The notes: generated from the sequence alone by a model not told the origin. 64,000 nt of DNA from Massospora cicadina (GCA_022478985.1 JAKSZP010000020.1:62001-126000), one strand, 5' to 3'. Positions 32,511-44,163 are shown, counted from the stretch's first letter. A program made the numbers and translations.

Positions 32511-32806
32511 ATTCCTCGTACTCAATCACAAACTGAGTGCCAATGAGAATATCATATGCATTGTTGTCTAAAGCCGCAGCAGGGGCTTATAAAATATGTT
32601 TTCCAATTCGAATGGGAAGGTAAGAGTATGCCCTGATAGCACAGAAATATTGGGGCCAGCGGTTCCAAATTCTTGCATGTACTCCAGTTCAGGCGCTAGT
32701 TTTATCTTCTTGATAAGCTTTGTGGAGATCGCGTTAACTGGTAACCAGTGTCTAGGATAGCCAGTATTTAGACCTTTTGAATGACCACTTCAACCTTAAT
32801 GGACGT
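32511..32806 (-). pseudogene. Element D aspartic protease, broken
   Basis: Minus-sense about 32765-32700 reads AILDTGYQLT, a retropepsin catalytic box (LDTG intact). The rest down to 32511 is broken, with stops, but holds FGTAGPNISV-like and NAYDILIGTQ-like pieces, the latter matching the D.LIG closing motif. Confidence 0.65.
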
Positions 32807-33416
32807 TCATCTAAAGTTAGGTGACAAAGCTAAGACCTCCTTGAGCCGGAAGGTGGAGGTTAACTTTTTAAAAGTCTCAGGGTATTTATCCATGATGGAT
32901 TTTATGGTATGAACCCGCTGAAGAGGGCTTATCAAGTCAGCTAAGAATTGATCACCATTGCTGGCAGAGTCAATAACTTTTGGACACCCTAGAATTTGGC
33001 TGAGGTACGTTTCCTCAGGTATGGTGGTCTCATCTACTCCTCCAGCGTTCAAGTGATCATGCACTTCTACTTCCGCGGGGCTCTTAAAATGTAGTAACCA
33101 ATGTCATTATAACCCCCACTAAGATTTATCCCCAAGGTATTCTCAACGACGGGCAAGGCTGCGATGGAGTTAGGGGAGAGGGTTTCAGAAGATTGAGTAG
33201 CTTTAGGGGCCACATTTACCAGCTTGGCTGGAAGGGAAGGCACAGAGGCTTTGGTGCGCTTTTGCGAGAATATGGTATTAGCTACCTTACAGGGCTCTGA
33301 ATCATAAGAAGGAGTGATATACTTTTTAAGTCGCATTGAGGAAGCATGTTTCACAGGGAAGATAGGCACAGGTGGGCTCACTACCAAATGTTCAACAGGT
33401 GAAAACTACTCAATGG
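32807..33416 (-). pseudogene. Element D Gag-protease spacer, unknown
   Basis: Two overlapping minus-strand frames (33387-33067 and 33064-32807), including SLPAKLVNVAPKATQSSETL and then IMDKYPETFKKLTSTFRL. It is Pro/Ser/Lys-rich in the first part. I see no CCHC knuckle here or at the end of Gag, unlike elements B and C. The second half sits just before protease, where F has a matching segment (FHLKEVLSL-like). Confidence 0.5.
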
Positions 33417-34072
33417 TTAGAGCTGAGGGTTCACCTCAGCTTCATCTATTGTGGCACATAAATGAAATTCAACCACAATTAACAAAGCTTCCTTGATGTC
33501 ATAGATGATTTTAAAGTAGCATTCTAAAGAGATGATATGCCTAGCTAGAGAGGGTTGAGAAGCTAACCCAGTTAACGGGGCGGTGATAGCATCATCAAGG
33601 GTGAGCATGTTAGAGATTGACAACCTTTGCGCAGCAAGGTAAAAGCGTTCAGCAAAGGCAATGCGTAATTCACCCTCATACATGCTAAGGCGCATAAAGG
33701 CCTGTTTTTCCTTGTGTAGACTCTGCTTTGATCCAAATTCAGCCAAAAGAGCCTCCTTCACCTCTGCCCAGATGTACAAAGGGTTCAGGTAAGGAACTAT
33801 CATCTCTCGCGCTAGGCAGCTTAGCAAGGAAGGATATGTTGAACTTTTTGCTTGTCCGTTGCACCACCCATGGAAGCTTTGTAAACGTACAAAAAAGTAG
33901 CAATACTCACTTCGCCAGGGATGTACTTGTCTTTAAAACATGGCTTTAGAGGGCTGTGCTCAAGTTCATTGAGTCGGGATAGAGCGCTTGTTAGTTGCTT
34001 TTCCAGAGCAACTAAACGTGATTCCATGCGAAGAGGAAATGTGGGAGGGTTACTCATGGTTGGAGCCTCCAT
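33417..34072 (-). pseudogene. Element D Gag, one frameshift
   Basis: Starts at the ATG 34072-34070, about 30 bases after the PBS. It begins MEAPTMSNPPTFPL, then VALEKQLTSALSRLNELEHS (coiled coil), DKYIPGEVSIATFLYVYKAS (capsid start) and, after a frameshift near 33822, WAEVKEALLAEFGSKQSLHK and FMRLSMYEGELRIAFAERF, typical Ty3/Gypsy capsid. About 218 codons in all. It is one of the best-preserved genes in the window; the frameshift is the main lesion. Confidence 0.8.
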
Positions 34073-34102
34073 TTTTGATGATTTTTGTGGTGTACAGGTG
34101 GT

Positions 34103-34119
34103 CCCTGTAGTGAGCACCA
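34103..34119 (-). other. Primer binding site of element D
   Basis: Minus sense TGGTGCTCACTACAGGG, three bases after the 5' LTR end. Identical to the sites of B and F. Confidence 0.8.
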
Positions 34120-34122
34120 ATT

Positions 34123-34868
34123 TGTAGGAATTAAGCTTTTCCTTGCTCGCTGGTGCTAACACTACTGGATCACACAAAAGTTTTGATAAATTTAAAAAAA
34201 GTTTCACTAATAAAAAACTCGAGTTTTTAATAGATTTTATTAGAAACGCAGGGTAAGAAAGAAAAGTGATCCCCTCAATATCCAAACAATCCGTATTTAA
34301 ACAATAATGATGGCGGAGGGAATTTAATAGTAAGTTTGGTACAGCTTGTTACCATCCAAATTAGGAAATATTATAAAGCAGCTTATAGAAGCTCAGAATA
34401 CTTGCTTCATTTTGGATGAACAATAGCAGGGGAATTACTATTGGTTAAAACGTACCCATAAGGTAACAATTTAATGAACTTCAGCAAACCCTGTTTTTAA
34501 AATCTTTTGCACCCTGGGGGACCCCCGCCATGCCTATAAAAGGGGTGGTCCCCACGTAGGTGCTTTAAAGGACCTGGTTGAGGCTGGGGGAGTACCTCCT
34601 GATAGATGCCCCATGGTCTGTCACATGGTTAGAGTAATCTGACTGCTCAATTTTATTGCGTTGCCTGATCATTATTCAAAATTGTGTTACCTCAATTTGC
34701 GGGGTTCCACTGAGAATTGACCAGGGTATTCTAATTGATTGTATTGTTATTATTATTAGAATCATCTTTAGGTTTATAACAAACTTGTAAATGGCCAACG
34801 TCTCCCTATTTAAGCTGATTTTGAACCAGGACATTTTTCCTTTGCAGCTGCGAGGGAAAATGTTGACA
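34123..34868 (-). repeat. 5' LTR of element D
   Basis: Begins TGTAGGAATT and ends ATGTTGACA, 746 bp; it pairs with 29135-29889 and contains CCTATAAAAGGGGTGG at about 34534. Confidence 0.88.
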
Positions 34869-34873
34869 GTCAT

Positions 34874-36310
34874 GGACAGTCTCCTAAAGGCTTTTTCCAA
34901 GTGTTTAAATAGTCAGTAGATGTCCTACTGAACACATTTATATTGTTAATTTACACTAGGACGCATGACAACTTCAGGTCATTCATAATATGGCGTCCAT
35001 GGCTCTCAAGAACGTCGCAGGCATATTGCATAGACCTTGGGGAATCCTCATTGGTTGAAACAGCCCCTGCGCAGTGATAAACGCACATTTCTCTTGGTCT
35101 TCCCATTGGCAAATCAATTTGCCAATATCAAGATATAAGATCCATTGTGGAGAGATACTTTACTTCTCTAATCAATTTAGCGCATCATCAATTTTTGGTA
35201 GTGGATACAAATCATTTTTTGTTATATTATTCAGCTTCTGATAATAGATCACCACCTGATTAGAGCCGTCCTTCTTCTCCACGATTAGGATAGGGCTTGC
35301 CCAGGAACTCGATGATGGAACTAGAAGTCCATGCTTCACTAGTTTACTGATTTCTTCTTTAACTACCGCTTCAGTCACCTTCAACCACTGAATCGATCTC
35401 ATTCTTGTTGGAAAAGTTTTTCCCAGTGTCAACTTTGTGGATCACATTACTTGTGCATCCCGAATCATGGTTATATTGAGCAAATACTTACCAATACTTG
35501 TTAAATAATTTGAGCACCTCCTCCTGCTGTCTGTCCATCAGATCAGCGTGTTGCTCTTGGTTGACCAATAGATTATGAGTTTTGGTTACCCCTGCTGGTA
35601 ATCCCATCTCATTGTGGATCCCAAAATCGTAAAATTTTTTTAATTAAGCCGTCAGGATTAGAAGAACAAATATGTTGATCTGATTCTTCTCAATCTTTGT
35701 CAGTTTTTCAAACATATTTACCAGGAGAACTCAAATTTCTCCATGTCCTGGAATAAACATTCCAGGAGCCACCCATGGCTCTACTCTGGACTTAGTCCAG
35801 GGGCTTCTGACTTCTCCAACAGCAGCTCAGGATTCTCCAAAGTTAAACCCGTGTCAACTATGATCTGCAATCCTGGCGATATGGTTCTCAAACTCTTGAT
35901 CCTCAAAGTAATTCCCCAATTTTCATGATTTCCATCAGAATTTCTCATCACTTTCAGCCAACTAATTGGTAACAAATCAAGACAATGCCATCATTGTAGA
36001 TCAGATTGATGAAGTTATTCCTCCTGGTCAGTAGAGCTTCCCCATTGTTCTGATAAACCAATAATAATGTCTGACCCAATATGGCCAACATATTATCCTC
36101 AAAGTTTCATGTAACTCCACACTTTTGTAGAAACTCCATCCCAATCAGAATATCACAATTTTGGTTGTCCAAAACTATTGCTGGGGCGGATAACACTAAG
36201 GATACAATTTGGAGTGGTAGAGCACTATATGCTCCACAGGAGATGGTGGATTAAGCCTGGCTGTCCCATATTCTTTCTTGTGTTTTAAATCAGGCGAGAT
36301 CCTCATCTTC
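34874..36310 (-). pseudogene. Element C reverse transcriptase, N-terminal part, and linker
   Basis: Minus-sense 35432-35172 reads VKEEISKLVKHGLLVPSSSS, WASPILIVEKKDGSNQVV and YPLPKIDDAL, the RT entry motifs. At 34900-34874 HLEKAFRRLS runs up to the D insertion, continuing as NLKIKLRKC at 29134. The YxDD region (about 34950) is eroded to VVMRPSV. The stretch 35450-36310 between protease and RT is broken, with stops in each frame; I could not identify a dUTPase-like domain there. Confidence 0.75.
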
Positions 36311-36390
36311 TTCACAGCTTGGTAAAGACAATATTGATAGGCGCTCAACTATCAATTATCATCTGAACCTGCACTTAATTAACCAGTATA
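36311..36390 (-). pseudogene. Element C protease catalytic box
   Basis: In minus sense this reads VQMIIDS*APINIV, the retropepsin box DSGAPINIV with GGA changed to TGA. It resembles element B (IDMGAPVNIV), suggesting that B and C share a lineage. The rest of the domain extends to about 36100 with stops. Confidence 0.65.
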
Positions 36391-36786
36391 TCTATATACA
36401 TACACTCAGAGTATTGTAAAGTCATATTAACTGAGTGTATAGTGGCATTATTTTCTGAATCGAGGGTGTGAATTATTTGCACCAATAGATCAGGAAACAA
36501 TTTCTTGATTACGCTAAGGGGGATAATCAGGTTTTCTCATCTAATTTGACCTCAATCAATTCTTCTAGATTCTCCGCAGCTCAAATCTTGTACGCTAGTT
36601 GTCACGCATATGGCCAAACAACTTCCTTAATCATTTCTGGTTGATTCCCTTTGCTCTGGATCTGGTTACTGCATTGACATCTTAATCGACCACTTAATAT
36701 AGTTGATCCTGTATATCATCATCGTTAAAAATTACTAATATCAATTTCTTCATGCAAGATATCAGGGGGAACAGGTTTTTTAAGCT

Positions 36787-38087
36787 CTAGACTGTTCCCC
36801 ATCTAGGCTGTGGGCCCTTTTCCTGACTCCTATGCAGGTTCAGACTCTTTTTCCTGGAACACGTTGATATGTTCCTTAGGCTTTTTGCATTGAACAACGA
36901 AGTGTCCTCTTCCTCTGCACTGATAATAACATTTTCCTTTCTTATCAATCTGATTAAACTTGGGCTTATTTCCCAGCACGGTTTGATTATTGGACTCCTT
37001 AGCGCCCTCAGTTCCTTCATAGGATTCAAATTTTGTACTGCACTTGGTTTGAAGCTTTCATTAGGGGCATCAAATGTAGCTCCTAATATCTTCAAATGAT
37101 CCACCATCTGTGAGGTGGTAATCTCAGTAGTGAACATGGAATACATCATTCAATGTAAATCACAATAGGGTTGATGGCCGCTTGCAACACAACCCATGTG
37201 TCAAAATTATAAATTATTTTTGCTCCAACCAAAATCTGTAATTCTTGGTAGAATTGGTCAGCGAAATTCGCTAAGGTCTAATCCTTCTGGAATTGGATTT
37301 CCATAAATTCTTGTAAGCGTTTCAACATATCCGTGGGGCTTCCAACCTCTTTAATTATGGCAGCCTTGGTCTCCAATTAAAACCAGCTGTCCCCCTTTAA
37401 ACTGAGAAACACCAAGTTTTGACATTCAGTATTAAACAGTTCATCATTGTCAAAGCCTTTTAAAGATCACCGTAACCAAACATTGTCATGTTGAACAATC
37501 AGAAAAACGCAGGAGCGTTATCCTGATGGAATGTAGTTAATTTCAGCATAGCTCTAAATTCCTCCAAAGTTTTGCTAGCCACCACTCCTAGTTTGGCTAC
37601 TCAACTAACTTGAGGAGTGATTTCAGGAGTCATCTTTAAAATAGCTGTAAATGTGGTTAATTATTTTGTGAAATACTTGACTTCCCAACTGAAGTTTATG
37701 GGGTCCTTTTTTCAGCTTTGGTCACCACATAGGGCTCACATTCAAATTTATGAATTTTCAACTCTTCGACTTGCTTCATCAGCCACTCTATATCTGTGAT
37801 GAATGCCTGTAATTGAACGCAATCTTCTTCACGTTCAGTTTTCAAGAATAAAACTTCTAAAAACTATCCCTTTCCTTTTTTTTAATGACGTTACTTTTCC
37901 TAGCAACTCATGCCAAAATTATAGACATCTTCGACTCCTTCCTCAATCTTGGTAATTTTCCTCCAAGGGAGCGAATTCCTGATGATCTGCATAATTCAAG
38001 GCGTTCTTGTTGACGGTTGCTAATCTGTTTAGACCTTTCTTTTATCCTTGTATGACATCTTGTACTAGTGTATTATACAAACTACAG
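36787..38087 (-). pseudogene. Element C Gag with CCHC-like knuckle, broken
   Basis: A minus-strand gag running from the PBS. Readable pieces include CVQLQAFITDIEWLMKQVEE (about 37800) and a Lys-rich KAEKRTP segment. The capsid region (37200-37560) is broken by stops. At about 36940-36880 it reads GKCYYQCRGRGHFVVQC, a zinc knuckle with CX3C instead of CX2C, then CX4HX4C. The extra residue may be a small in-frame insertion or a real variant. Confidence 0.65.
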
Positions 38088-38105
38088 ACCCTGTAATGGA
38101 ACCAA
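38088..38105 (-). other. Primer binding site of element C
   Basis: Minus sense TGGTTCCATTACAGGG follows the 5' LTR after two bases. It differs from the B/D/F site in the acceptor-stem part, so a different tRNA is expected. Confidence 0.7.
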
Positions 38106-38106
38106 T

Positions 38107-39246
38107 TGTTAAAATTTAGAGGCTTTAACTGATCGTTAAAGAGTGACAACCCCTAATTGATTAACTGCACAGGTTCAGTTTGTGCACTCTTCACGGTTTC
38201 TGATGATATTTGATATATGATTGATGGTGGTTTAAAGACTACTATACGTAGAAGAATAGATAACTAATTTCTGGTCCAACGCTTGAATAATATTCCTCCT
38301 CAAAATACTCTAGATGTCTTTAGGAAATTATACCCTTATCTGTCTAACTTGATTTACGCTCAGATCTATAATTTATGGCCTTTACTCTTGGTGACACAAA
38401 GTTGGCAGCAATTCCCATATCAGCGCAGCTTCTCTTCTAAGGACCCTCAATCATTATTCTATATTCTTTTAAAGGTTCCCCACATTAAAGCACACAGCAA
38501 TAATTTCCTGAAGATGAATAGAACTAACACCAATAAGGAATTCTGCTAAATAATACTCTTTTTTTTAGTACTAGATGGTCCCAAATAATACTCTTTTTTA
38601 GTGTTTTAAAAAGTGAATTATCAGGGTAATTTATAGTGGAAATTCAGCGCCCAACCCTCAGTTAGCTCCTCGGCCATGAAACGCAGCCGTTGCCATTAAA
38701 TTCCCTTCTTCATCTCACCAGGTATGGTCTTCCCCATTCAGGTTAGGATTCTTTCATTGGACATCTTTGAGGCCTAAAATGGAAAGAGTCAGAAAAAGTG
38801 TCTTTATTGTTTTCCACTTGATCCCAGCAAAACTCCAATATTTGGCAAGCGACCTTAAGTAATGGGACTTTTTACCCATTATGGAAGGTCTCAAACCAAC
38901 TGATTAATTTGCTAGTTGCAGTTGGCATCACTCAACTCATAACAAGCTACTTAAATTCCCAATTGGTTGGTGAAGAAACCCAACCAATTTCAACTGGTAC
39001 AACTGATAGTTAATCATTGATCAACTATCAGACGCCCCCATTTCGTTAACAACTCTGCCCAGCCAGATCTTAAGCATTCACCCGGATCATTTATGATGGA
39101 TATGATCCTGGCGATTTCTAAAATACCCCAAACATTGTTAATCCAAAATTGAGGTCAACTGACATCCAATTTACTCGCATAGGAAATTATCCACTAGTGA
39201 TACATGGTGATCTAGACAGCTGAAAAGATGGGCAAAAATCCCAACA
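38107..39246 (-). repeat. 5' LTR of element C
   Basis: Begins TGTTAAAATTTAG and ends AAAAATCCCAACA, exactly 1140 bp like its partner. TSD AAGGA follows at 39247-39251. Confidence 0.92.
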
Positions 39247-39251
39247 AAGGA

Positions 39252-40435
39252 GAAGTCTACCCCTGGACAGGAAAGTATTGCCTCTTTCTTATATGCATAT
39301 CAAAGTTTCATGGAGGAGGCCGCCAACTAGCAAAAAGTGAAGTATATTTACTTCTGACCTAACAGCTCATCTTGGGAGATAGTGACTTCCCACTTAAAAA
39401 GAATGCCACACCTGGGAGCAGGTCTGGCTGCCTTAGTCCAAGAATTTGGCAGCAGCCAAACCCTGGCTATTCAAAAAAAAGCGTTCATAGGTATCCGCTT
39501 GAACAAAGGGGAAACCCCTAGGAAATTCAGCAGCTGCTTTCTACACTCGAGCGCAGCCCATAGTAACCACAAGTTGAATTACTTTGGGCGACGCCATTAC
39601 CACCGTCATCTCCATGTTGGGATCTTTATCCTGAGGTTCAAATGCATATGATCGGCCAAAAGAACGTTTATATTGCATTTGGATAATCAAGGAAGCGCTT
39701 AACATGATCCCTGCAACGACCCTACATACTAAGGCTATTGCTTTAGCCCCCTCCAAATGTTCTTGGGTCCATGTTGTCAAAAATTGGAAGAATCCTCAAC
39801 CATGATGCACTTACTGCAATGGCTCCCATAACAGAACCATGACATTCTAGAAACAACTTGCCAAGGATGCAGTATAAGGGCCATTAGCATGAAGAACGAT
39901 GCACTCCATGATGACATCACCTACCACTCCTCAAGAATTGTCTGCGACCTCTAACAAACCTGGAGCTATTATACCTGAAGAAGAAGTTATAGTACATTGA
40001 TGATAAAGAAATTGATACTTCTTACTCTTCTTTGATGACTATCTCATGTTTCTCACGCTACATACACAATTTTATGTCTTTTTGCCCACTTCACTGTTTT
40101 ATTTCATAAAGTTTCTATTCTCACCATTGTTGACAGTAGTTCCCCCATTAATGTTATTTCATCCTATTTGATGAATTGTATAAATATCACTCTGGAATTG
40201 CCACATTACATGGAGTACGGCATGGCTAGACCGCAGTGTACACAATCCATAGGGGCCACTTATCCTACCTATCATTTTTTTAGAAGCTTTCTTTAAATAC
40301 CCCTGCTATTGCACTGAAAACCTGATCTATGAACTTATTCTTGGAACTTAGTTTCTCTGGGACTACTCTGCGGTAGTACATTATTATGAGAGGTTTATAT
40401 TCCTACTGGGACATTGGGTTTCACTAATATTAAAG
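39252..40435 (+). pseudogene. Element E gag, 3' part, broken
   Basis: Gag resumes after element C. In the frame of 39382-39651 it reads GAGLAALVQEFGSSQTLAIQ then KKAFIGIRLNKGETPRKFSS, typical Ty3/Gypsy capsid (F.S....A...F..L.L.KGET...F). Downstream to 40435 is a linker with many stops. Element G has the same order. Confidence 0.7.
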
Positions 40436-40930
40436 CTTCACGTGACTCCAAAGTGGAGGTTAAGGCCCGAGATTGCCTATCAGAGAGTGAGAGCTAAATT
40501 TTTTGATCTGAGTATCACAAAGGGGCTCTCAGGTCCGGTTGCTCCACCTGCTGCTGATGGCCACAAAGGCATGCCAATTTATTTACCTAGGATGACCACT
40601 ATAACTCTGAAGTTACAAGTTATTGTCAATACCTGGGTCCATATTAACATCCCCAACAGATAACTGATGGAGAACCAAGGTCTAGAAACCCATTCATCAA
40701 AGATGTCCTAACCTGTCTGGGGATTCTAAATCCCTCCTATGCCAGATCCATATTAAAGTTGTTGGCTAACTTTAGTGATATACTTAGGGTAGCGGCCCAA
40801 TTAGTCCCATCACGTATGTTTGCCTTCTACTAGTGGAGGCTGTCAATGATCTCCGCAGTTTTATAAGGTTGAGGGATTTTTGTTTGAAGACGCCCCCATC
40901 AGTGGCTTTAGTCAACACTTGTATTAGAAA
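40436..40930 (+). pseudogene. Element E aspartic protease, altered catalytic box
   Basis: 40442-40663 reads VAPPAADGHKGMPIYLPR and LQVIVNTWVHINIPNR. The second block stands where the retropepsin D-T-G box is expected, but reads N-T-W. Element G has VIVDTWVQINIP at the same place. The segment to 40930 is broken. Confidence 0.55.
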
Positions 40931-41960
40931 AGAGCTTATTGAGGAACAACAGCACCATGTTCAGAAATTATTGGAGAAATATTCAGAACTTTTTTGTCCT
41001 TGATTTACAATTTTGGAAAAAAGCGTGGGGTTCTACATCATGTAGGACTGGAAAGCTCCCCTCTTTTGGTCCTGACCTTACCATAAGAGTAAGGTTAGGG
41101 AGGCCCAGATGGCGGTAGAACTAAATCAACTACGCGAAGCTTGACTATTGGTGCCTTTGAAAAGCCCACGGAACTCCCCTCCTATTGTTTTTAAAAGAAA
41201 TAACACTCACTGGGCGATGATTAACTATTGCTAGCTCAACTCCATCACTAAGAAAGACAGTTATCTTTTGCCCCAAATTAATGACTTTCTCTGCCTGTTC
41301 GCCACGTTGTAATACTTTTCTGTAATAGACCTTGTCAACGGATATTAGAAAGTGGAGCTCGCCCTCAAAGACTGAGACAACTGTGCTTTCATAGCCAATG
41401 AAGGGCTAATAAAACCCACAAGAATGTCCCTGTGCCTTTGTAGCGCGTGGCCACCTTCCAACGCGCCATGGATGGGATCTTTGAGGATTTGAAGTTATCA
41501 TGCGTCCTTGTTTAACTTGACAATATCACTGTCTTTTTGCGAACTTTCAACGGAAATGTGGAGCACCTCTGGTAGGTCTTCAATTGTCTTAGAGAGGCTT
41601 CAATAAAACTCAAACCTTCGAAGTGCTCCTTCTTCAAGTCCAAAATGGAGCTACTCAGGCATAAGGTATCAAAAGATGGCATTCTTCCAATACCAGACAA
41701 AGTCAAAGTCATTGAAAGAATATCGCGCCACCAGAGCCTGAGGGATATTCAGGTATTTCTTGGCATGGTTCACTATTATCATCAGTTTATCACACAGTTT
41801 GCCAACCCGGACAAGCCTCCAATTTTACTCCTTCAGAAGAATGTGCCTTTTGAGTGGCGGCCAGAACAAGAACAGGATTTTTTTACATTGAGGACCACCC
41901 TTCTCATTAAACCCATTTTAGTACATCTGCATTTCAATCAACTTTCTAACCATTCATAGA
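40931..41960 (+). pseudogene. Element E reverse transcriptase, broken
   Basis: Pieces in order: HHVQKLLEKYSELFCP, KVREAQMAVELNQLREA, IDLVNGY*KVELALKD, CVLV*LDNITVF (YxDD with Tyr changed to a stop and the last Asp to Asn), then after frameshifts DIQVFLGMVHYYHQFITQFA (41645-41959). Stops and frameshifts occur roughly every 30 to 60 codons. Confidence 0.75.
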
Positions 41961-42365
41961 TGTGAGTAATGTCATCATTGGATCATGGTAGCTCAGCACA
42001 ATAAAAATCAAGTCGATTTTACAATAGCTTAATTCATCAAGACCTTGAGCAAGGCTGAACGGAACTATATAATTACTTAATGAGAATGCAAGGCTGTATT
42101 GTTAGCAATCACGAATTTTTGGCCCTATATTTATGGCACCCACTTCGCCTTCGTTACTGATAATTCCTTGTTTTGATGCTGCAGCAGATGAAGGACCCAT
42201 TTGGCCGTTAGGCCAGATGGCCCTGAGATTTCAGAGCTACAATCTCACTGTTATCTATTTTGTGGGAGCAATTTACCAGAATGCTGATGGGCTCTCTAGA
42301 ATGCTGGTATTAACTGCCTTAACCCCTGAGGAAGAACAACTGTATGATTTAATTGGCTGAACAGA
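41961..42365 (+). pseudogene. Element E RNase H, broken
   Basis: It reads TLSKAERNYIIT, ECKAVLLAITNFWPYIYGTH and FVTDNSL, then LRFQSYNLTVIYFVGA and YQNADGLSRM (42133-42360), which are the second half motifs of RNase H including the final NADGLSR. The first Asp box lies in the broken stretch before 42000. Confidence 0.72.
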
Positions 42366-42375
42366 AAGCTGGGAG

Positions 42376-44150
42376 TTGGAGACTCCTGAAATCCAAGATG
42401 AGCTCCAGAAGATGACCAAAGACACTCAGATTATAAATGGGCTGCTATATAAAAAGATCAATATTAAATGGCTCCCCTACATCCTTCATTCTTCCCAAAT
42501 CAACGTTACCTTAGAGGGGCATGTGACTGTAGGACAAAGGGCAGTAAAGAAGACTCACTAGTGGCTAAAGACATGATGTTTATTAGGTTTAAATGGTAGA
42601 AACCATCTAAGAGGCTCTGGAAGCTTGTGTTGAATTACTGATCCCAAGATCAAGCCAGTCCCTGATATCAGTACTTGGTCAGCATAACGGACAAGTTTGT
42701 CTCATTTGTTAGATTCCAACTCGACTTTGGATTTTTTATATCTGAGTTGGAGCGCTTTTAAAATTTTTTTCGATTCATTTTAAAGATTATTTTTGGTTTG
42801 GTCATTTTGGGTGCTGGGTTGTGCCTCACCTGAGTTGTAGATTAAGCTTGTGTGAGCCTAATCAATAACTTGAGTGAGGCCCCTGAAGTGCTGCCTTTAT
42901 AAGGTGCGCCTGGCCATTCTGAAGTTCACTTCGAAATTTTCACCCTAGCTGTCCCTTTCCTGGGGAGCATTGTCAGTTGCTTCCCAGATGAGCTCTGGTC
43001 AGTGGGTCATTTTATTATCTAGAATAAAATAAAGGTTGTTTCGGAGTTCACATACTCACTTACCTGTTGGTCTTTTCCCTTGTCAAGGAGTTTTTCGAGT
43101 AGGTGGTTATAGACCAATTTCCCCAAAGGTCTTGGCATATTTAACCAATAGTAGGTGAATGTTTGGTGCTGTCAGTGCCCCAAACCCCTCCCTGCGCAGT
43201 TAGGATGCTTTAGTTGGTTGTCATGCGCTGGAGTATTGTTCAAATATATGGTGGTCAGAAATGGGGTTTTTCCTATATGTTACAGTCAGTGCCACGATGG
43301 GTCCCTTAAAGGTCATTAACATTGATGTATTAGGCCCTCTTCCCACCGGGAAGCATGGCCATAAATATATCCTCCAGACATATACCATTTGTCAAATGGG
43401 TTGGAACGCTTTCTGTCCCTGCTTCCACTGAAAAAGCCATGACTCTCTTTCTTATTTCGTCCGTTTTCACCCAGCATGGATGCCCACAAACTTTAGTTTT
43501 GGATAATGGGTTATATTTCACCTCACAGGCATTACAAGAACTTACTTCACTTTTTGGTACTAACCAGAGTTTCACCACCCCTTACAACCCATTGACCAAT
43601 GAGGCAGTGGAACGTTCTAACAGAACCCTTATCTCTATTTTTGTGGAAGATGTCCGCCTCCAATCCGGCTTTCTGGAATCATTATATGTTAGAGCTTTTC
43701 TTTCTTACATGATAAGCTACCATCGAATCATCAAGATTTCCCCCTACAAACCTTTATATGGGTGTGCTCTGGCTACCAAGTAGCGTTCAGCCATTGCTCA
43801 AGACCTCCGCAACTGAGAGCTCTGATTTAACTATGAGGGCCTTAGCTGGTGATATTGTCCAGATTCAAGACCTATTTTTGCAAGGCATTGTTATCACCAC
43901 AAAAAGGGAGGCATCCCAAATTAATTTTGGCCAACCCTCCATGCCCATTTTTTAATTAGACGGCCTCATTCTCTTTTATCACCAACAACTCAGAGGTCAA
44001 CAAAACAAGCTTGAATCTCATTGGTTTGAACCATATAAGGTCATCTATAATGTGAACTCAGAGTATTCCACTGCTGACATCAATCAAGGGACAGTGCTGA
44101 ATTAAGTACAAGGCCGATTTCTTTGGACCTATACCCCTCTTTGACAGGAT
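42376..44150 (+). pseudogene. Element E integrase, split by a solo LTR
   Basis: The zinc-binding part (42376-42680) includes GHVTVGQRAVKKTH. The solo LTR at 42683-43284 follows. The core at 43290-43790 reads INIDVLGPLPT-like, then LVLDNGLYFTSQALQEL and TNEAVERSNRTLISI, with the second Asp and the Glu present. The region to 44150 is the C-terminal domain (NQGTVLN-like, broken). Element G provides an uninterrupted alignment across the LTR site. Confidence 0.75.
42683..43284. repeat. Solo LTR in element E integrase
   Basis: A 602-bp insertion relative to element G, flanked by a 5-bp TSD GTCAG (42678-42682 and 43285-43289). Its ends CATAACGG and GTTACA are near inverted copies of TGTAAC. It holds CTTTATAAGGTGCGCC and AATAAAATAAAGG motifs that fit an LTR promoter and poly(A) signal. 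No second copy is seen in the window. Confidence 0.65.
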
Positions 44151-44153
44151 TTT

Positions 44154-44162
44154 GAGGGGGAG
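44154..44162 (+). other. Polypurine tract of element E
   Basis: GAGGGGGAG directly before the TGTCAGGATT start of the 3' LTR. Confidence 0.75.
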
Positions 44163-44163
44163 T

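Larger units (their letters stand above)
29135..34868 (-). mobile_element. Element D: Ty3/Gypsy retrotransposon inserted in RT of element C
   Basis: Minus-strand element with LTRs 29135-29889 and 34123-34868, PBS at 34103-34119, gag, spacer, protease, dUTPase-like domain, RT and integrase C-terminus. Flanks GCCAC (29130-29134) and GTCAT (34869-34873) fit a TSD with two C-to-T changes. RT reading of element C continues across both flanks. D is related to element F in LTR and protein sequence. About 1 kb of its integrase and RNase H region is replaced by a homopolymer artefact (30272-31276). Confidence 0.88.
23994..39246 (-). mobile_element. Element C: Ty3/Gypsy retrotransposon with nested element D
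   Basis: Minus-strand element with two 1140-bp LTRs (23994-25133 and 38107-39246) and a perfect TSD AAGGA (23989-23993 and 39247-39251). Internal order in sense: PBS, gag with knuckle, protease, RT, RNase H, integrase, then a ~2-kb 3' region with plus-strand open frames. Element D (29135-34868) splits the RT. Without D the element is about 9.5 kb, long for the family because of the 1.1-kb LTRs and the 3' region. Confidence 0.92.

Noticed and set aside
32807..33387. Possible extra gene between Gag and protease in element D
   Set aside because: F has a segment at the same place and both are low-complexity Ser/Pro/Lys-rich spacer; no independent start or domain was visible.
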